Source of the DNA: a virus
Virus record (IMG/VR): IMGVR_UViG_3300009528_000013
Coordinates: 1-64,000 of that record
DNA: 64,000 nucleotides
Reading direction: 5' to 3' (one strand)
Shown here: positions 1 through 8,202 of the stretch, piece by piece
Layout of the letters: each line of letters opens with the position of its first letter
Numbering within the stretch: position 1 is the stretch's first letter
Notes under the pieces: generated by a model
What the model was told of the DNA's origin: nothing
Database searches by the model: none
What the model saw: only the letters and a program-made list of their open reading frames with translations
Position numbers and translations under genes: made by a program

Positions 1-356
1 AGCATAATTTGTCCCAACCCGTAGCTCGGGTCCCGTGGGTTGATTCTATTTACTCGAAATGAGCTTTCGGCAAAGAAATGTCCGCAGATCAACGCGGTAT
101 CGAAGTTCGGAAGATACTCCTTAGAATACTTCAGAATCAGATCGGAAAGAAGTCCGGCTTTTCTTTCGTCAATGCCGTAACTTCCATAGCTCAGAATGTG
201 GGTTCTCAATGCTTTTAACTCTCGATCACGACAATCTCTCAAACTTGGAATTTCGAGAACCATCATCGGCTGAACGGTTTCAATCGGCGCTTCAACGTTC
301 AGAAGAAATATCCCAGAAAAGAAAAAAGCTCCAACAACAAGCTTTCGGAGTAGCAT
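1..356 (-). CDS. secreted lytic transglycosylase (SLT domain), 3' part cut by window edge
   Basis: Peptidoglycan lytic transglycosylase, seen as the first 118 codons; the rest lies left of the window. Residues 1-23 (MLLRKLVVGAFFFSGIFLLN then VEA) form a positively charged start plus a hydrophobic stretch, a good signal peptide or membrane anchor. Residues 97-118 carry the SLT hallmark: ESSF with candidate catalytic Glu97, then YGLGQIM, as in the family's ES...GLxQIM motif. It would cut glycan strands in the periplasm, for lysis or as a tail enzyme. The N-terminal export signal favours lysis over a virion part. It is the most downstream member seen of the leftward gene row. Family call confident; exact role inferred. 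Confidence 0.85.
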   Translation of the reverse strand, partial: MLLRKLVVGAFFFSGIFLLNVEAPIETVQPMMVLEIPSLRDCRDRELKALRTHILSYGSYGIDERKAGLLSDLILKYSKEYLPNFDTALICGHFFAESSFRVNRINPRDPSYGLGQIM

Positions 357-404
357 AACTTTTCTCCATATCTTGAATTTTTCTGTCTTCTCGTTTCGTC
401 TTCC

Positions 405-704
405 TTAAACCGCCTTTCTCCGAATTAAGGTTTGCCTGGTATCGATTGACATCTTTTCCCAAAAACTGTCCATCGGCTCAATGACTTTTGAAAAGAACCT
501 TTCCCTTGTAGCGTCGTCGAGCTTATCAGGATGTTCAATGACCCACTTCAAACTCTCTTTGAATTTACGGTAGAGAGCAATGAAACGAGCCACCTCCTCT
601 TGCGGCAAGCCCAAACCGAAAAGTCCCCGCTGTGGCTCGCCTTTCTTTCTTTTATTTCTCAAGACGAAGGTCCCGTGCGGCTGATTACTTGGTTTCATCG
701 CCAT
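405..704 (-). CDS. hypothetical protein, 99 aa
   Basis: Not recognised. A basic N-terminal third (RNKRKKGEPQRG) is followed by a predicted helical region (about residues 33-95) with alternating charged and hydrophobic residues. It overlaps the upstream gene (685-1347) by 20 bp and has the same strand and tight spacing as its neighbours, so it is probably translated from the same message. The plus-strand frame across it is a shadow. Confidence 0.7.
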   Translation of the reverse strand: MAMKPSNQPHGTFVLRNKRKKGEPQRGLFGLGLPQEEVARFIALYRKFKESLKWVIEHPDKLDDATRERFFSKVIEPMDSFWEKMSIDTRQTLIRRKAV

Positions 705-1347
705 CTTTTAATATAACCTCCGCTTCGGGAATTTCAAGTTTATAGCGACGATATTCTGCAATCTTATCCTTCAGGTCGCCCAGTTCTTCTCTTGTCAATT
801 GCATTAGTGCCCGGAAACCCTCCTCTTCATCGAGTTCCGGTGTAGTAAGGAAGGTTCCGATTCGGTGAAGAATCTTGTCCCAGGATCCTACCATTCGTCC
901 CAGATTGGCCGGCGTCAGCATCCCACTCATAAACTCCAAATCAGCCATAACCCGCACCTGCCGGGAAAGCCGCAAGCCATCCGAAACCAAAATCAGGATT
1001 GCCTGGCGATTCAGATCATCGTCTGTGCTTCGTCCGGATAACGAGAAACTCTCGGAAACTTGCATCTCTTTCAAAGCGATTAGGTTCTGCGGCAATTTCT
1101 CCTTCAGGCTTCGAGCCTCCTCTTCATTCAGTCCATGCATTTGACAGACTTCTTCGAAAGACCGATCGGAAAGCAACCAATCTTTCAACAATGCCTTCTG
1201 AGCTTTTATCTCCAGTGTCGAACCATCAAACTCCAAGCCTTGATCCCAATAGCTTCGCTTCTTTGTGGTGACTGCCTTCGAAAACTTCTTTCCTTCCACT
1301 TTTGGAGTCCCGTCCGGAGTCTCCTCTTTCTTATTCGAAGTCTTCAA
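685..1347 (-). CDS. hypothetical protein, 220 aa, helical with a possible helix-turn-helix
   Basis: Not recognised. The N-terminal 35 residues are Lys-rich and probably disordered. Residues 52-85 (DWLLSDRSFEEVCQMHGLNE and onward) read like a helix-turn-helix of the kind seen in small terminase subunits and other phage DNA-binding proteins. The remainder is helical and acidic. It overlaps the gene on either side by about 20 bp. A DNA-binding or small-terminase-like role is only a guess, because the large terminase is 43 kb away on the other strand. Confidence 0.7.
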   Translation of the reverse strand: MKTSNKKEETPDGTPKVEGKKFSKAVTTKKRSYWDQGLEFDGSTLEIKAQKALLKDWLLSDRSFEEVCQMHGLNEEEARSLKEKLPQNLIALKEMQVSESFSLSGRSTDDDLNRQAILILVSDGLRLSRQVRVMADLEFMSGMLTPANLGRMVGSWDKILHRIGTFLTTPELDEEEGFRALMQLTREELGDLKDKIAEYRRYKLEIPEAEVILKDGDETK

Positions 1348-1543
1348 TATCCATCTCCAATTCTTCGAGATCGAGTTCCCCGTTATGGATAGCTGTCAAT
1401 AGTTCCAGCCTGATGAGACCATGAAGCAAACTTCGGACCGTGACCTTCTGACCAGTGCTTAGGGTCCGCTTTACGCAAAGAAGTTGCAACGCAGATCTCT
1501 CCTTCAAGCTTACCTTCGTCCAAATTCCTTTGTCTTGAGCCAT
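1331..1543 (-). CDS. small protein, possible ribbon-helix-helix, 70 aa
   Basis: A short strand-like KVSL near the start is followed by a helix (KERSALQLLCVKRTLSTG) and a second helix (TVRSLLHGLIRLELL). This order and length fit a ribbon-helix-helix DNA-binding fold. The tail is very acidic (ELDLEELEMDIEDFE). It sits just upstream of and overlaps the 220-residue gene. A regulatory role is inferred from the fold guess only. Confidence 0.6.
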   Translation of the reverse strand: MAQDKGIWTKVSLKERSALQLLCVKRTLSTGQKVTVRSLLHGLIRLELLTAIHNGELDLEELEMDIEDFE

Positions 1544-1559
1544 CGGCTTTCCCTCTCAA

Positions 1560-1991
1560 TTAGATTTGATAAACACAAACTTTAATTTTTTCATTCTCCG
1601 GTTTTTCAACTCTCCAACGATGAACTAACAAGGAAGAAATTTGTTGATCGCTTTTGTAAAAAAGCCCTTCAAGAGCATTCTGGATCAGCGTCGCCACGTG
1701 ATCTAAATCCGGGATTGGATTTCCATCCGGGTTCATGAAATTCTCATCGTAGGCTTCGAAGATATTTAGGAGTAGTTCGACTTCTTGATTTCTCGGGACG
1801 GTTTCGAAAGGACTCGAAACAATCTCGGAGATTTTTACCAAAAGACGTTCAGTGAAATTCTTACATTCTGCGGTTAAAATCATTTTCCTGCCGAACGGTT
1901 TCAACTTCCAAGAGACCGCCCGCATCGGAACCTCGAATTCGCAGATTCTTTTCAAAATGATCTCCCTTCTAAAATAATCCTTTTTGGCCAT
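1560..1991 (-). CDS. hypothetical protein, 143 aa
   Basis: Not recognised. Mixed alpha/beta composition with no Cys clusters and no transmembrane segment. It overlaps the 3' end of the helicase gene by 23 bp, so translation is probably coupled to the helicase. Confidence 0.7.
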   Translation of the reverse strand: MAKKDYFRREIILKRICEFEVPMRAVSWKLKPFGRKMILTAECKNFTERLLVKISEIVSSPFETVPRNQEVELLLNIFEAYDENFMNPDGNPIPDLDHVATLIQNALEGLFYKSDQQISSLLVHRWRVEKPENEKIKVCVYQI

Positions 1992-4566
1992 CGGTGAGAA
2001 GGCGTTGAGGACGCAGAATAACGTCCGAAAATTTCTTCTTAGTTTTCAGAATTGATAAGACGTAAGTATCAATCGAATCCGGAACGACGAAATCGATAAT
2101 TGTGGTCTTCTTCGTTTGGCCGAGGCGATCTATCCTTCCTTCGCATTGATTCCGATCTCCCCAGGAGAAGTTGGATTCCAGGAAAATTGCGACACTCGCC
2201 GCCGTTAAATCAAGTCCAAGATTTACAGTCGAAATCTGTCCGAGAAAAAGCTGTGAAGTCGGATCATCTTGAAATCTCCTGATCTCCGCAGCACGTTTCT
2301 TTCGGACGGCACCGTAAACAACGGACGGATTTAGTTTCTTTTTTGTAGCCCATTCTTGTACTTTCCGTAACGTATGAAGAAATTGAACAAATACCAAAAT
2401 CTTTGTCTCAGTACCCAGTACTTCTCGCTCCATGTAATCGGTGAATGTTTTGAACTTCGATGTGCCGATCTCAGTAGTCACACCATCGCCATTCGTGATA
2501 AAGCCGCTGTTGATCTGATGCAATCGAAGAAGTTGCGTCAAGACATTGGTCGCAACGATTCTTTCGGTCGTGGATAATTGCATCAAGAAATTTTCCTTCA
2601 TCGAATAATACGCCGCGCTTTCGTCTGCGGAAAGCTTAACGGTTCGAGTTTGATAGGTTTTTGGAGGCAGATCAAACAGATCCTTTCGCGGAAAGGTGAT
2701 CCCGGCCGAATAAAGTCTCTTTCGGAAGTGTTCGATATTTCTCGGTCCGATGAAGGCTTTTCCATCATATCCACCGAGCGTTGCATACATTGCTTTGTAA
2801 TCTGCATATCTGGTTCCGAACACAGAAGCATCAAGGAATTTATATTGCGAAAATATGTCAAGGATATTATTTGGAGTCGGAAGCCCGGTCAGGATCAGTT
2901 TATAGGAAGTCCGAGCAAATGCCCGATAGAAAGCCCATGTGAGTTTTATCCCCGGATTTTTGATCTTGGTCGAATTGGAAACGATGATTCCATTTGCAAG
3001 AATATAATTATGGTTATCTTTGACTTCGAGATCATAAACCCGACCCAATCGCTTTTTTGGATTTTTGAGGGGCCGGAAATTCTCGTCTTTGCGGTTCAAT
3101 TTGATTTGCTCGATTGATGGAACTGTCATACTTTCAGTTATAGAAAACTTTCCCTCATAAGGAGTTTTGTAGTCCATACATCGCGGAATGTAAGGCCGGA
3201 TTAAATTGAAAAATCGAGTCTGTGAATCAGCACGAATCGAAATACAAAGTTGATCTTTCCGAACTTTCGATGAAATTGTTTGAATCCCAAATCTATCTCG
3301 AAGCCAAATCTGAAGTTTTCGAACCTCCTGTGGAGAAAAACCTTGAGTATGAAGTTGGACGCGGTACCAAGAATAGATTTTAACTATTCCATTCATCAAT
3401 AGCTGAGTTTTTTTGACTTTGACTCTAGATCCATCATCGAGATACCAGAACGCTAGCGAAACTTCATCGGCTTCATTGAGAAGTTCAATTGGAACTATTT
3501 TTTTTCCGTTTGGGTAAAATAATTTTCTCCAGCTTTTCGAAGTCTCGGTTGGACTTAGAAAAAAGTAATTAGAACGTCCCCAATCATTTTGAGCAGTAGT
3601 TGTCTGATTTGCGAAGACCTGAAACAATTTCCTTTTGAGATCGAAATATTCTTTTTGTTTTTCAGAATGAACAAACCAAATTTGACCTAGAGTTTTGTGA
3701 ATTGAAGCATCTCCTAACATACAGCCAATCAGAACCTTTCTCTGAAAATCGGAAAAATCCGGCATTGCTTTGTAAATCGAATCTCCGATTTGAAGCTTCT
3801 TTGCACTTCGAATCCCTCTGGAAGAAAAGAATTTATGCGAAGCAGTACAGATCACCGAATATGATTTTGATTTATTTCCGAAGTGTAGTTTCACGAAAGC
3901 ATGAAATCTGGGCTTTCGAAAAACTTTTTTTACTGTTTTCAATTCAACTTGTTCAGTTTGAAAATTAAAACTCCGAACAAGATTGCCTGGTTTCAGATTA
4001 GAGATCCGTTTACTACCATCCGAAGTCTGAACCAATGTATCTCCGCTCAGACATTCGTCTGCGATGACCATATCAAACCCTTTTGCCCGAAATCCTTTTT
4101 CATAAATTCTCACACTTTCGTAGTGACAGACCAATATCTCAGGCGGTTCTTTAACCGCAAGAAGGGAACCGATTTTCTCAAGTCGATTCCCCTCCATGAT
4201 TTCGAATTTTAGATCGCTGTGCTTCTCCAACTCGAATTCCCAGGTACTTAGAACAGACAGCGGACAAACAATCAAAGCCCTCTTAACTTGGCCCTGCTCG
4301 ATCCGATACCGAAGAATGTCGATTGCTGCTTTAGTTTTGCCGCTGCCGATCGGCAAGAGTAAAGCTGCGCAGTCTCGTTTCAAACCAAATTTGAACGTAG
4401 CCAATTGGTGAGCAAGCGGCTTCGTATGAAACCAAGATAGGGGGACTGGAAGCCCTCTCGCAAACTCATCGTACCGCAACTCCATCAGGGTCCCTTTGTG
4501 GGCCTTCTGGAAAAGAGAAAGCTGAGTCGGACTTCCTGGCTGATTTTGCATAGAGTGAATCGACAT
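1969..4566 (-). CDS. SNF2-family (superfamily 2) helicase interrupted by an intein
   Basis: DNA-dependent ATPase of the SNF2/DEAD-like superfamily. The 865-residue precursor is a 171-residue N-extein, a 360-residue intein (172-531) and a 334-residue C-extein. Visible motifs: Walker A GSGKT (74-78); motif Ia region ALIVCPLSVLSTW (97-109); motif II split by the intein, VIADE joining STKIKN; motif III LILTGLPTPN; C-terminal helicase lobe with ILVFVQF, a Gly-rich NLGLDLTAASVAIFLE and motif VI EGRIDRLGQTK, typical of SNF2 proteins (DRxxRxGQ). The spliced protein would be about 505 residues, a normal size for phage SNF2-like helicases. It probably acts in replication or recombination. It is first in order after the DUF932 gene. 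The start has a loosely spaced GGGAG upstream. Confidence 0.93.
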   Translation of the reverse strand: MSIHSMQNQPGSPTQLSLFQKAHKGTLMELRYDEFARGLPVPLSWFHTKPLAHQLATFKFGLKRDCAALLLPIGSGKTKAAIDILRYRIEQGQVKRALIVCPLSVLSTWEFELEKHSDLKFEIMEGNRLEKIGSLLAVKEPPEILVCHYESVRIYEKGFRAKGFDMVIADECLSGDTLVQTSDGSKRISNLKPGNLVRSFNFQTEQVELKTVKKVFRKPRFHAFVKLHFGNKSKSYSVICTASHKFFSSRGIRSAKKLQIGDSIYKAMPDFSDFQRKVLIGCMLGDASIHKTLGQIWFVHSEKQKEYFDLKRKLFQVFANQTTTAQNDWGRSNYFFLSPTETSKSWRKLFYPNGKKIVPIELLNEADEVSLAFWYLDDGSRVKVKKTQLLMNGIVKIYSWYRVQLHTQGFSPQEVRKLQIWLRDRFGIQTISSKVRKDQLCISIRADSQTRFFNLIRPYIPRCMDYKTPYEGKFSITESMTVPSIEQIKLNRKDENFRPLKNPKKRLGRVYDLEVKDNHNYILANGIIVSNSTKIKNPGIKLTWAFYRAFARTSYKLILTGLPTPNNILDIFSQYKFLDASVFGTRYADYKAMYATLGGYDGKAFIGPRNIEHFRKRLYSAGITFPRKDLFDLPPKTYQTRTVKLSADESAAYYSMKENFLMQLSTTERIVATNVLTQLLRLHQINSGFITNGDGVTTEIGTSKFKTFTDYMEREVLGTETKILVFVQFLHTLRKVQEWATKKKLNPSVVYGAVRKKRAAEIRRFQDDPTSQLFLGQISTVNLGLDLTAASVAIFLESNFSWGDRNQCEGRIDRLGQTKKTTIIDFVVPDSIDTYVLSILKTKKKFSDVILRPQRLLTDGQKGLF
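2974..4053 (-). other. intein with LAGLIDADG-type homing endonuclease, in the helicase DEAH box
   Basis: 360-residue intein inside the SNF2 helicase. It starts with Cys1 (CLSGDTLVQT, block A) and has a block B histidine in CTASHKF. Two endonuclease half-motifs follow, LIGCMLGDAS at intein 108-117 and AFWYLDDGS at 201-209. Block F is DNHNYILANGIIV. The end is Ser-Asn, followed by Ser as the first C-extein residue. The penultimate residue is Ser instead of the usual His. The insertion splits motif II (DE/STKIKN), an invariant ATPase site, which is a typical place for inteins. Boundaries rest on the block A and G motifs and on the restored helicase motif. Confidence 0.9.
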
Positions 4567-4585
4567 TACGGTCGCGCTCCCTCTC

Positions 4586-5680
4586 TTACGAAACCGGAAT
4601 CGGGATCTGTTGAACGCCGCTGGCAGGGAAAATGTACCGCTGGAATTCGGGCCCGGGCATCACGGAAATCTCATTGGCGGTCCGTTCGAATTCGATCTGA
4701 CCTTCTGGCTCGTCTTCGTCCTGTGCCAAACGAGAGATCGCATTTCCAAGCCCCCACTGAGTCGCCTCGCCCTGTGCGATAAAATGATCAACGAGCGATG
4801 TCCGTTTGCTCTGGGACATCTTCAACTTCACACCAACAACCTCAAGCGCCGTCGCCGGCGACTCGATCCTTTGGAATGAGGCTTGACGAAAGGATGCGAA
4901 CCACTTCTCAAAGGTCTCCAAACGCAGCGTCGCTCGAATCACGTCCTTGATTTCGCTCCAGAAAACGTCGTCTTTCTTCTGAAGTGTCTCGTCTGACCAG
5001 AAATCGCCGATGCCTTTCCGCTCGCCGAGGTGAACCTGCCGAACGATCGTCTCGCCGATCATACCGTTCGTGCATACCAGTCGAATCACATAAGGTTCGA
5101 TCTTGAAACTCCCCGCGCCGACTTCGCTGTTTGAAAGGATCACACCCGGAACCACGCGATCATCTTCACGGATCTCCTGCTCGGAGTGAGGAAGAACAGC
5201 CTTGAGATAAAGATGCTGATCTGTCAGATCACACCGGACGATAGTGACTTCCTCTCCATATTGCTCGAACTCCTCTAAAGCGCAACAGAGAAAGTCGAAA
5301 TTGTCAAGCGGACGGTACCGGGCGCTCAGGATCGCCCGAACTTTGTTGTCCTGAATTCGGATCAACCTCCGCTCCTTTTCCCTCAGCCAAGCGTTCACAT
5401 TGTCGGCGAGCAGTTGCGCCTTGCCAGCTTCTTGAACCCTCTGGTAGTACTTGAACGGGATCCCGGTCTTCTCAGCGAGTTGGCGGTGCGCCCACTGGTT
5501 CAGTAGGAAATCCTCCTTGTTGCCGTTTGTTTGTATGACGAATTGAATATCCGTATCGGCCGGAGAGACCCAGATGTCCTCGCTATCGACCACGACATCC
5601 CTCGAAGTCTCTTTTCTCCGCTCCAATTGCTCAACCAACCGGCTCAAATCCAACCCCTTCATCGGTTCGATAGAATTCAT
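4586..5680 (-). CDS. DUF932 family protein
   Basis: 364-residue phage/plasmid protein of the DUF932 family, whose molecular function is not settled. Signature stretches are VRAILSARYRPLDNFD near residue 117, a central GVILSNSEVGAGSF, and RLVCTNGM near residue 203. DUF932 proteins often sit beside recombination or replication genes, which fits the adjacent helicase. The start has a clear AAAGGAG nine bases upstream. It lies between the SymE-like gene and the helicase in one leftward unit served by the promoter at 6004-6032. Confidence 0.88.
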   Translation of the reverse strand: MNSIEPMKGLDLSRLVEQLERRKETSRDVVVDSEDIWVSPADTDIQFVIQTNGNKEDFLLNQWAHRQLAEKTGIPFKYYQRVQEAGKAQLLADNVNAWLREKERRLIRIQDNKVRAILSARYRPLDNFDFLCCALEEFEQYGEEVTIVRCDLTDQHLYLKAVLPHSEQEIREDDRVVPGVILSNSEVGAGSFKIEPYVIRLVCTNGMIGETIVRQVHLGERKGIGDFWSDETLQKKDDVFWSEIKDVIRATLRLETFEKWFASFRQASFQRIESPATALEVVGVKLKMSQSKRTSLVDHFIAQGEATQWGLGNAISRLAQDEDEPEGQIEFERTANEISVMPGPEFQRYIFPASGVQQIPIPVS

Positions 5681-5719
5681 GACAGACTCCTTTCAGGTTA
5701 GAGTCAAAAGGAAAAGCGA

Positions 5720-5920
5720 TCAGCCTGCTCCTCCAAGTGCGACTTTCTCGACAATGACCCTCTCATCCTTCGCCGTCACCTTGACGGTATCACCGATTTC
5801 AAATCCGGCGTCTTCTAACCAGCGTCCCTGCAGACGAACGCGCGGATAAAATCGGCGAGGTTCTGCCGAGTTCGGTGAAGTCCGATCGACTGTTAAAGTC
5901 CGAAAAGAAATCCTGCTCAC
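5720..5920 (-). CDS. SymE-like / AbrB-fold small protein
   Basis: 66 residues with a GTG start preceded by GGAGGG. Residues 26-60 (PRVRLQGRWLEDAGFEIGDT then VKVTAKDERVIVEKV) match the SymE pattern of strand, RLxGxWLexAGFexGxxV and strand, an AbrB/MazE-like swapped-hairpin fold. SymE of E. coli is an SOS-induced RNA-targeting or nucleoid-condensing toxin. AbrB-fold relatives are DNA-binding regulators. As the first gene behind a strong promoter it may regulate this unit or act on host nucleic acid. I see no complementary antisense RNA gene. Fold confident, role open. Confidence 0.8.
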   Translation of the reverse strand: MSRISFRTLTVDRTSPNSAEPRRFYPRVRLQGRWLEDAGFEIGDTVKVTAKDERVIVEKVALGGAG

Positions 5921-6003
5921 TTCGCCCTCCGTTACTTAACCCTTTGAAATACCATAGTCTTTGTCCATAAAATCAAGAATATGCTTTAGTATCCATAAAC
6001 CCC

Positions 6004-6032
6004 AATATAACACATTCCTTTGTAAAATGCAA
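6004..6032 (-). promoter_or_regulatory. sigma70-type promoter for the SymE-DUF932-helicase unit
   Basis: On the minus strand TTGCAT (6027-6032) and TATATT (6004-6009) are separated by exactly 17 bp. Downstream, before the GTG at 5920, the word TTTATGGA occurs twice (about 5965-6000), a possible operator. Strand and spacing match the gene row to the left. Confidence 0.75.
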
Positions 6033-6061
6033 CAAAAAAGATGTCCAAGTGGGACAAGGAC

Positions 6062-6280
6062 TTATGACGTTTTTGGAAATTCATCTGTCTGACAAGAATT
6101 TCCCCGATCAACATCATCCTCTCGTTTGTTATCGGTCATTTCGAAGTCAATCTTAACATAGAAGAACCACAGACATAGGCACCAGAAATGAACGGTAGAT
6201 GCCTTAATCCGTTCCAATGATCTGTATCGCCACCATCCCTTTTGCGCCTCTTTGGGTTTCCATCCAATTTCTATTTCCAT
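6062..6280 (-). CDS. small membrane protein, 72 aa
   Basis: Not recognised. The start at 6280 is chosen for a GGAG seven bases upstream; the longer frame from 6427 would overlap the next gene by 116 bp. The middle contains a hydrophobic aromatic stretch (VHFWCLCLWFFYVKI), probably one membrane-spanning helix. The tail is charged and hydrophilic. It is the last gene before the promoter region. Confidence 0.6.
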   Translation of the reverse strand: MEIEIGWKPKEAQKGWWRYRSLERIKASTVHFWCLCLWFFYVKIDFEMTDNKREDDVDRGNSCQTDEFPKTS

Positions 6281-6311
6281 CAGCCTTCTCCACTTGCAAC
6301 GACAATTGAAT

Positions 6312-6764
6312 CTATTGTAATCCAAAATCTCGGTAGATGATGCGCTCAATTTGTATATTCTCTCTAACTTTAGCGAGGTTTTCCTTAAACGCAGTGTGAA
6401 ATCGCTGAAAAGCTTCTCTCGTAACATGTAATCTTTTGTTATAGCTTTCCAACGCTCGAAGAAATGGGCGAGGGGGCGACAGATCTAAGACCATACTGAT
6501 TCCATTGTTACCGTGCTTACCATTCCAATACATTAAAACTGGGGCAATTGCTCGAATATCACGTCTCCATCGTCTAAATGTTCTGCTGGCGAATTGACGG
6601 CCGGAGGCATACACTGTAACCAACAAATCCCCGCCTCTGTCTGAGAGACATATCTGTTTGCCGCCCATATTGAAGCATACACCGAAATGAGAACAGACAG
6701 CACCATCTGGAATCGGCATTCCCAACGCCTCGACGCGCAGTTTAATCTCATCGACCCAAGTCAT
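6312..6764 (-). CDS. hypothetical protein, 150 aa
   Basis: Not recognised. Alpha/beta composition with two Cys near the N-terminus (CSHFGVC). It begins with a 4-bp overlap with the upstream 149-residue gene, which indicates translational coupling. Confidence 0.7.
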   Translation of the reverse strand: MTWVDEIKLRVEALGMPIPDGAVCSHFGVCFNMGGKQICLSDRGGDLLVTVYASGRQFASRTFRRWRRDIRAIAPVLMYWNGKHGNNGISMVLDLSPPRPFLRALESYNKRLHVTREAFQRFHTAFKENLAKVRENIQIERIIYRDFGLQ

Positions 6765-7210
6765 AGGTCCTCCTTCTTTCTTCGATCCTGTCTATCCTTA
6801 TCCATCTCGATCTTTAAGAGCTTGAGTCGCTCTAAAAGGCCAACCATAAACCGATCTCTTGTATCGACCTGATAAAAGAGGTCGGTCATTGCTGCGATGG
6901 CATCGGCAAAAAGCTTACCACGCTTCTCAGCCTCACCCATTTTGGATGAGTCTTGCTGTTCTATCTCGGGCGAACCTTGCTCCCCGAATCGTTCGTTCTC
7001 TTCCTGTATCAGGACCGTAACCGACATACCACATCCAACACAGCACTCATCGGTGGTCATAGCACAATCACCATCACGAGCCACACAGGGAGTCATGTCC
7101 GTTTTCTCACGAGGACATTGCCCCAGTATAATAGGATTTCCGAGCAGATACTCTGCTTTGGTTCCTGTGTGATTGAATACCAATTCCCTGAACTCATCTC
7201 CTATACTCAT
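6761..7210 (-). CDS. Cys-rich hypothetical protein, 149 aa
   Basis: Not recognised. Six Cys within residues 32-61 (C, C, C, CC, C in QCPREK...DECCVGCG) probably bind a metal. The C-terminal half is helical and strongly charged, ending DRQDRRKKEDL. It has 4-bp overlaps with both neighbours. Confidence 0.7.
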   Translation of the reverse strand: MSIGDEFRELVFNHTGTKAEYLLGNPIILGQCPREKTDMTPCVARDGDCAMTTDECCVGCGMSVTVLIQEENERFGEQGSPEIEQQDSSKMGEAEKRGKLFADAIAAMTDLFYQVDTRDRFMVGLLERLKLLKIEMDKDRQDRRKKEDL

Positions 7211-7419
7211 GATTTACCCTCCAGAGCTTCGATTGTCCAATCTTCTATGATAACTTCCCCTGTCTTCCGTGTCGCTATGAGAGGTTCCGGTCCATCGTAA
7301 TCTTCCGGTCTCGTCTTCTTCATGAAAAAATTCAGGATATTCGCTATCTTGTTCGCGTACCTTTTGAGTAGCTGATCATACTTTTCTTGATCCATCTCGT
7401 TCTCCTGGCTGTCGTTCAT
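7207..7419 (-). CDS. hypothetical protein, 70 aa
   Basis: Not recognised. A helical N-terminal half (EKYDQLLKRYANKIANILNF) is followed by a short beta-like segment. It overlaps both neighbours by 4 bp, so it belongs to the coupled series at 6.3-8.2 kb. Confidence 0.65.
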   Translation of the reverse strand: MNDSQENEMDQEKYDQLLKRYANKIANILNFFMKKTRPEDYDGPEPLIATRKTGEVIIEDWTIEALEGKS

Positions 7420-7643
7420 AGCTTATGTTTATCGCATCTGTTATGTTCAGACATGTGAGGCCACAAGTAATCTATCGTAACCGCTGGTTCCACACATATC
7501 GAACATCGAAGGATTAAGCTACCCGGTGGGAGTTGACATTCGACTCCCAAGCCCCATTTATCTGAATCGTCTTTCTCCACGTAAGCAACTTTCCCCTTCG
7601 CAACTGTATAATCCTTGCAGAATTTAATCTGTATACCAGCCAT
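7416..7643 (-). CDS. zinc-binding-like small protein, 75 aa
   Basis: Start chosen at 7643, after GGGGAAGGGCG. A longer frame reaches 7781 and a second candidate start at 7694 also has a GGAGG. The C-terminal part carries CSIC and a late HNRCDKH, a likely Cys/His metal site. It overlaps the end of the 57-residue gene by 20 bp. Confidence 0.6.
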   Translation of the reverse strand: MAGIQIKFCKDYTVAKGKVAYVEKDDSDKWGLGVECQLPPGSLILRCSICVEPAVTIDYLWPHMSEHNRCDKHKL

Positions 7644-7797
7644 CGCCCTTCCCCTTCTCTTTTGGACTGGAGAGACTGCAAGATTCTTCCTTTCCATCTG
7701 TATACCCCTCCCAACCAGGCCTCTTACATCCACTTGGCGGCTCATCTTCCCGCCTGTTCTTAAACTCTTCGTACCAGACACACTCTGAACATTTCAT
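7624..7797 (-). CDS. short Cys-containing protein, 57 aa
   Basis: Read directly from the sequence. It begins MKCSECVWYEEF, with a CxxC knuckle followed by two further Cys, and ends GDGWYTD. Its ATG overlaps the stop of the upstream 66-residue gene as ATGA. The Cys pattern, coupling and position fit the other small zinc-ribbon genes here. Confidence 0.65.
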   Translation of the reverse strand: MKCSECVWYEEFKNRREDEPPSGCKRPGWEGYTDGKEESCSLSSPKEKGKGDGWYTD

Positions 7798-7994
7798 GGG
7801 TTCTTTCTTCGACGAGGTTTGTAAGTTTCAAGACAACGCTTGCGCCTGTCTACCCGCGTTTCTTCGTCGCAATGATAGAATAATGCACGACATTCCGGTC
7901 TGTCCAAAGGCCATTCGCAAAGAGCACACTGACGGCGCGATAGAAATCGTTTTTGATTACGACTTAGAGTTGCTAATTGCTCTTTCTCAGTCAT
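7794..7994 (-). CDS. small Cys-rich basic protein, 66 aa
   Basis: Arg/Lys-rich throughout, with a CALCEWPLDRPEC cluster and a later Cys/His pair, a probable single zinc site. It overlaps neighbours on both sides by 4-8 bp. Could bind nucleic acid; function unknown. Confidence 0.65.
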   Translation of the reverse strand: MTEKEQLATLSRNQKRFLSRRQCALCEWPLDRPECRALFYHCDEETRVDRRKRCLETYKPRRRKNP

Positions 7995-8202
7995 CCCATT
8001 CGGCCTTCCTTTCTGGATCGCAAATGTGCCTCTTAAATCGCGGCTTCAGTATTTTGGTATCTTGAAATCCGAACTCGCGCCCGCATTCCCAACAACGAGC
8101 CTCCGCCCAACTGTTCATTCTACTGCCATCTGGCAGAGGATCTCCATCAGTATAGGCGATACTGAATTCTCTAACGATGCCGTCGTTACATTTCAACTTC
8201 AT
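7987..8202 (-). CDS. small zinc-ribbon-like protein, 71 aa
   Basis: Contains a CWEC knuckle and a C-terminal HICDPERK. First gene of the coupled series that runs leftward to 6.3 kb. The 169 bp upstream of it (8203-8371) hold no convincing gene; I see only weak hairpins there. Confidence 0.65.
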   Translation of the reverse strand: MKLKCNDGIVREFSIAYTDGDPLPDGSRMNSWAEARCWECGREFGFQDTKILKPRFKRHICDPERKAEWDD

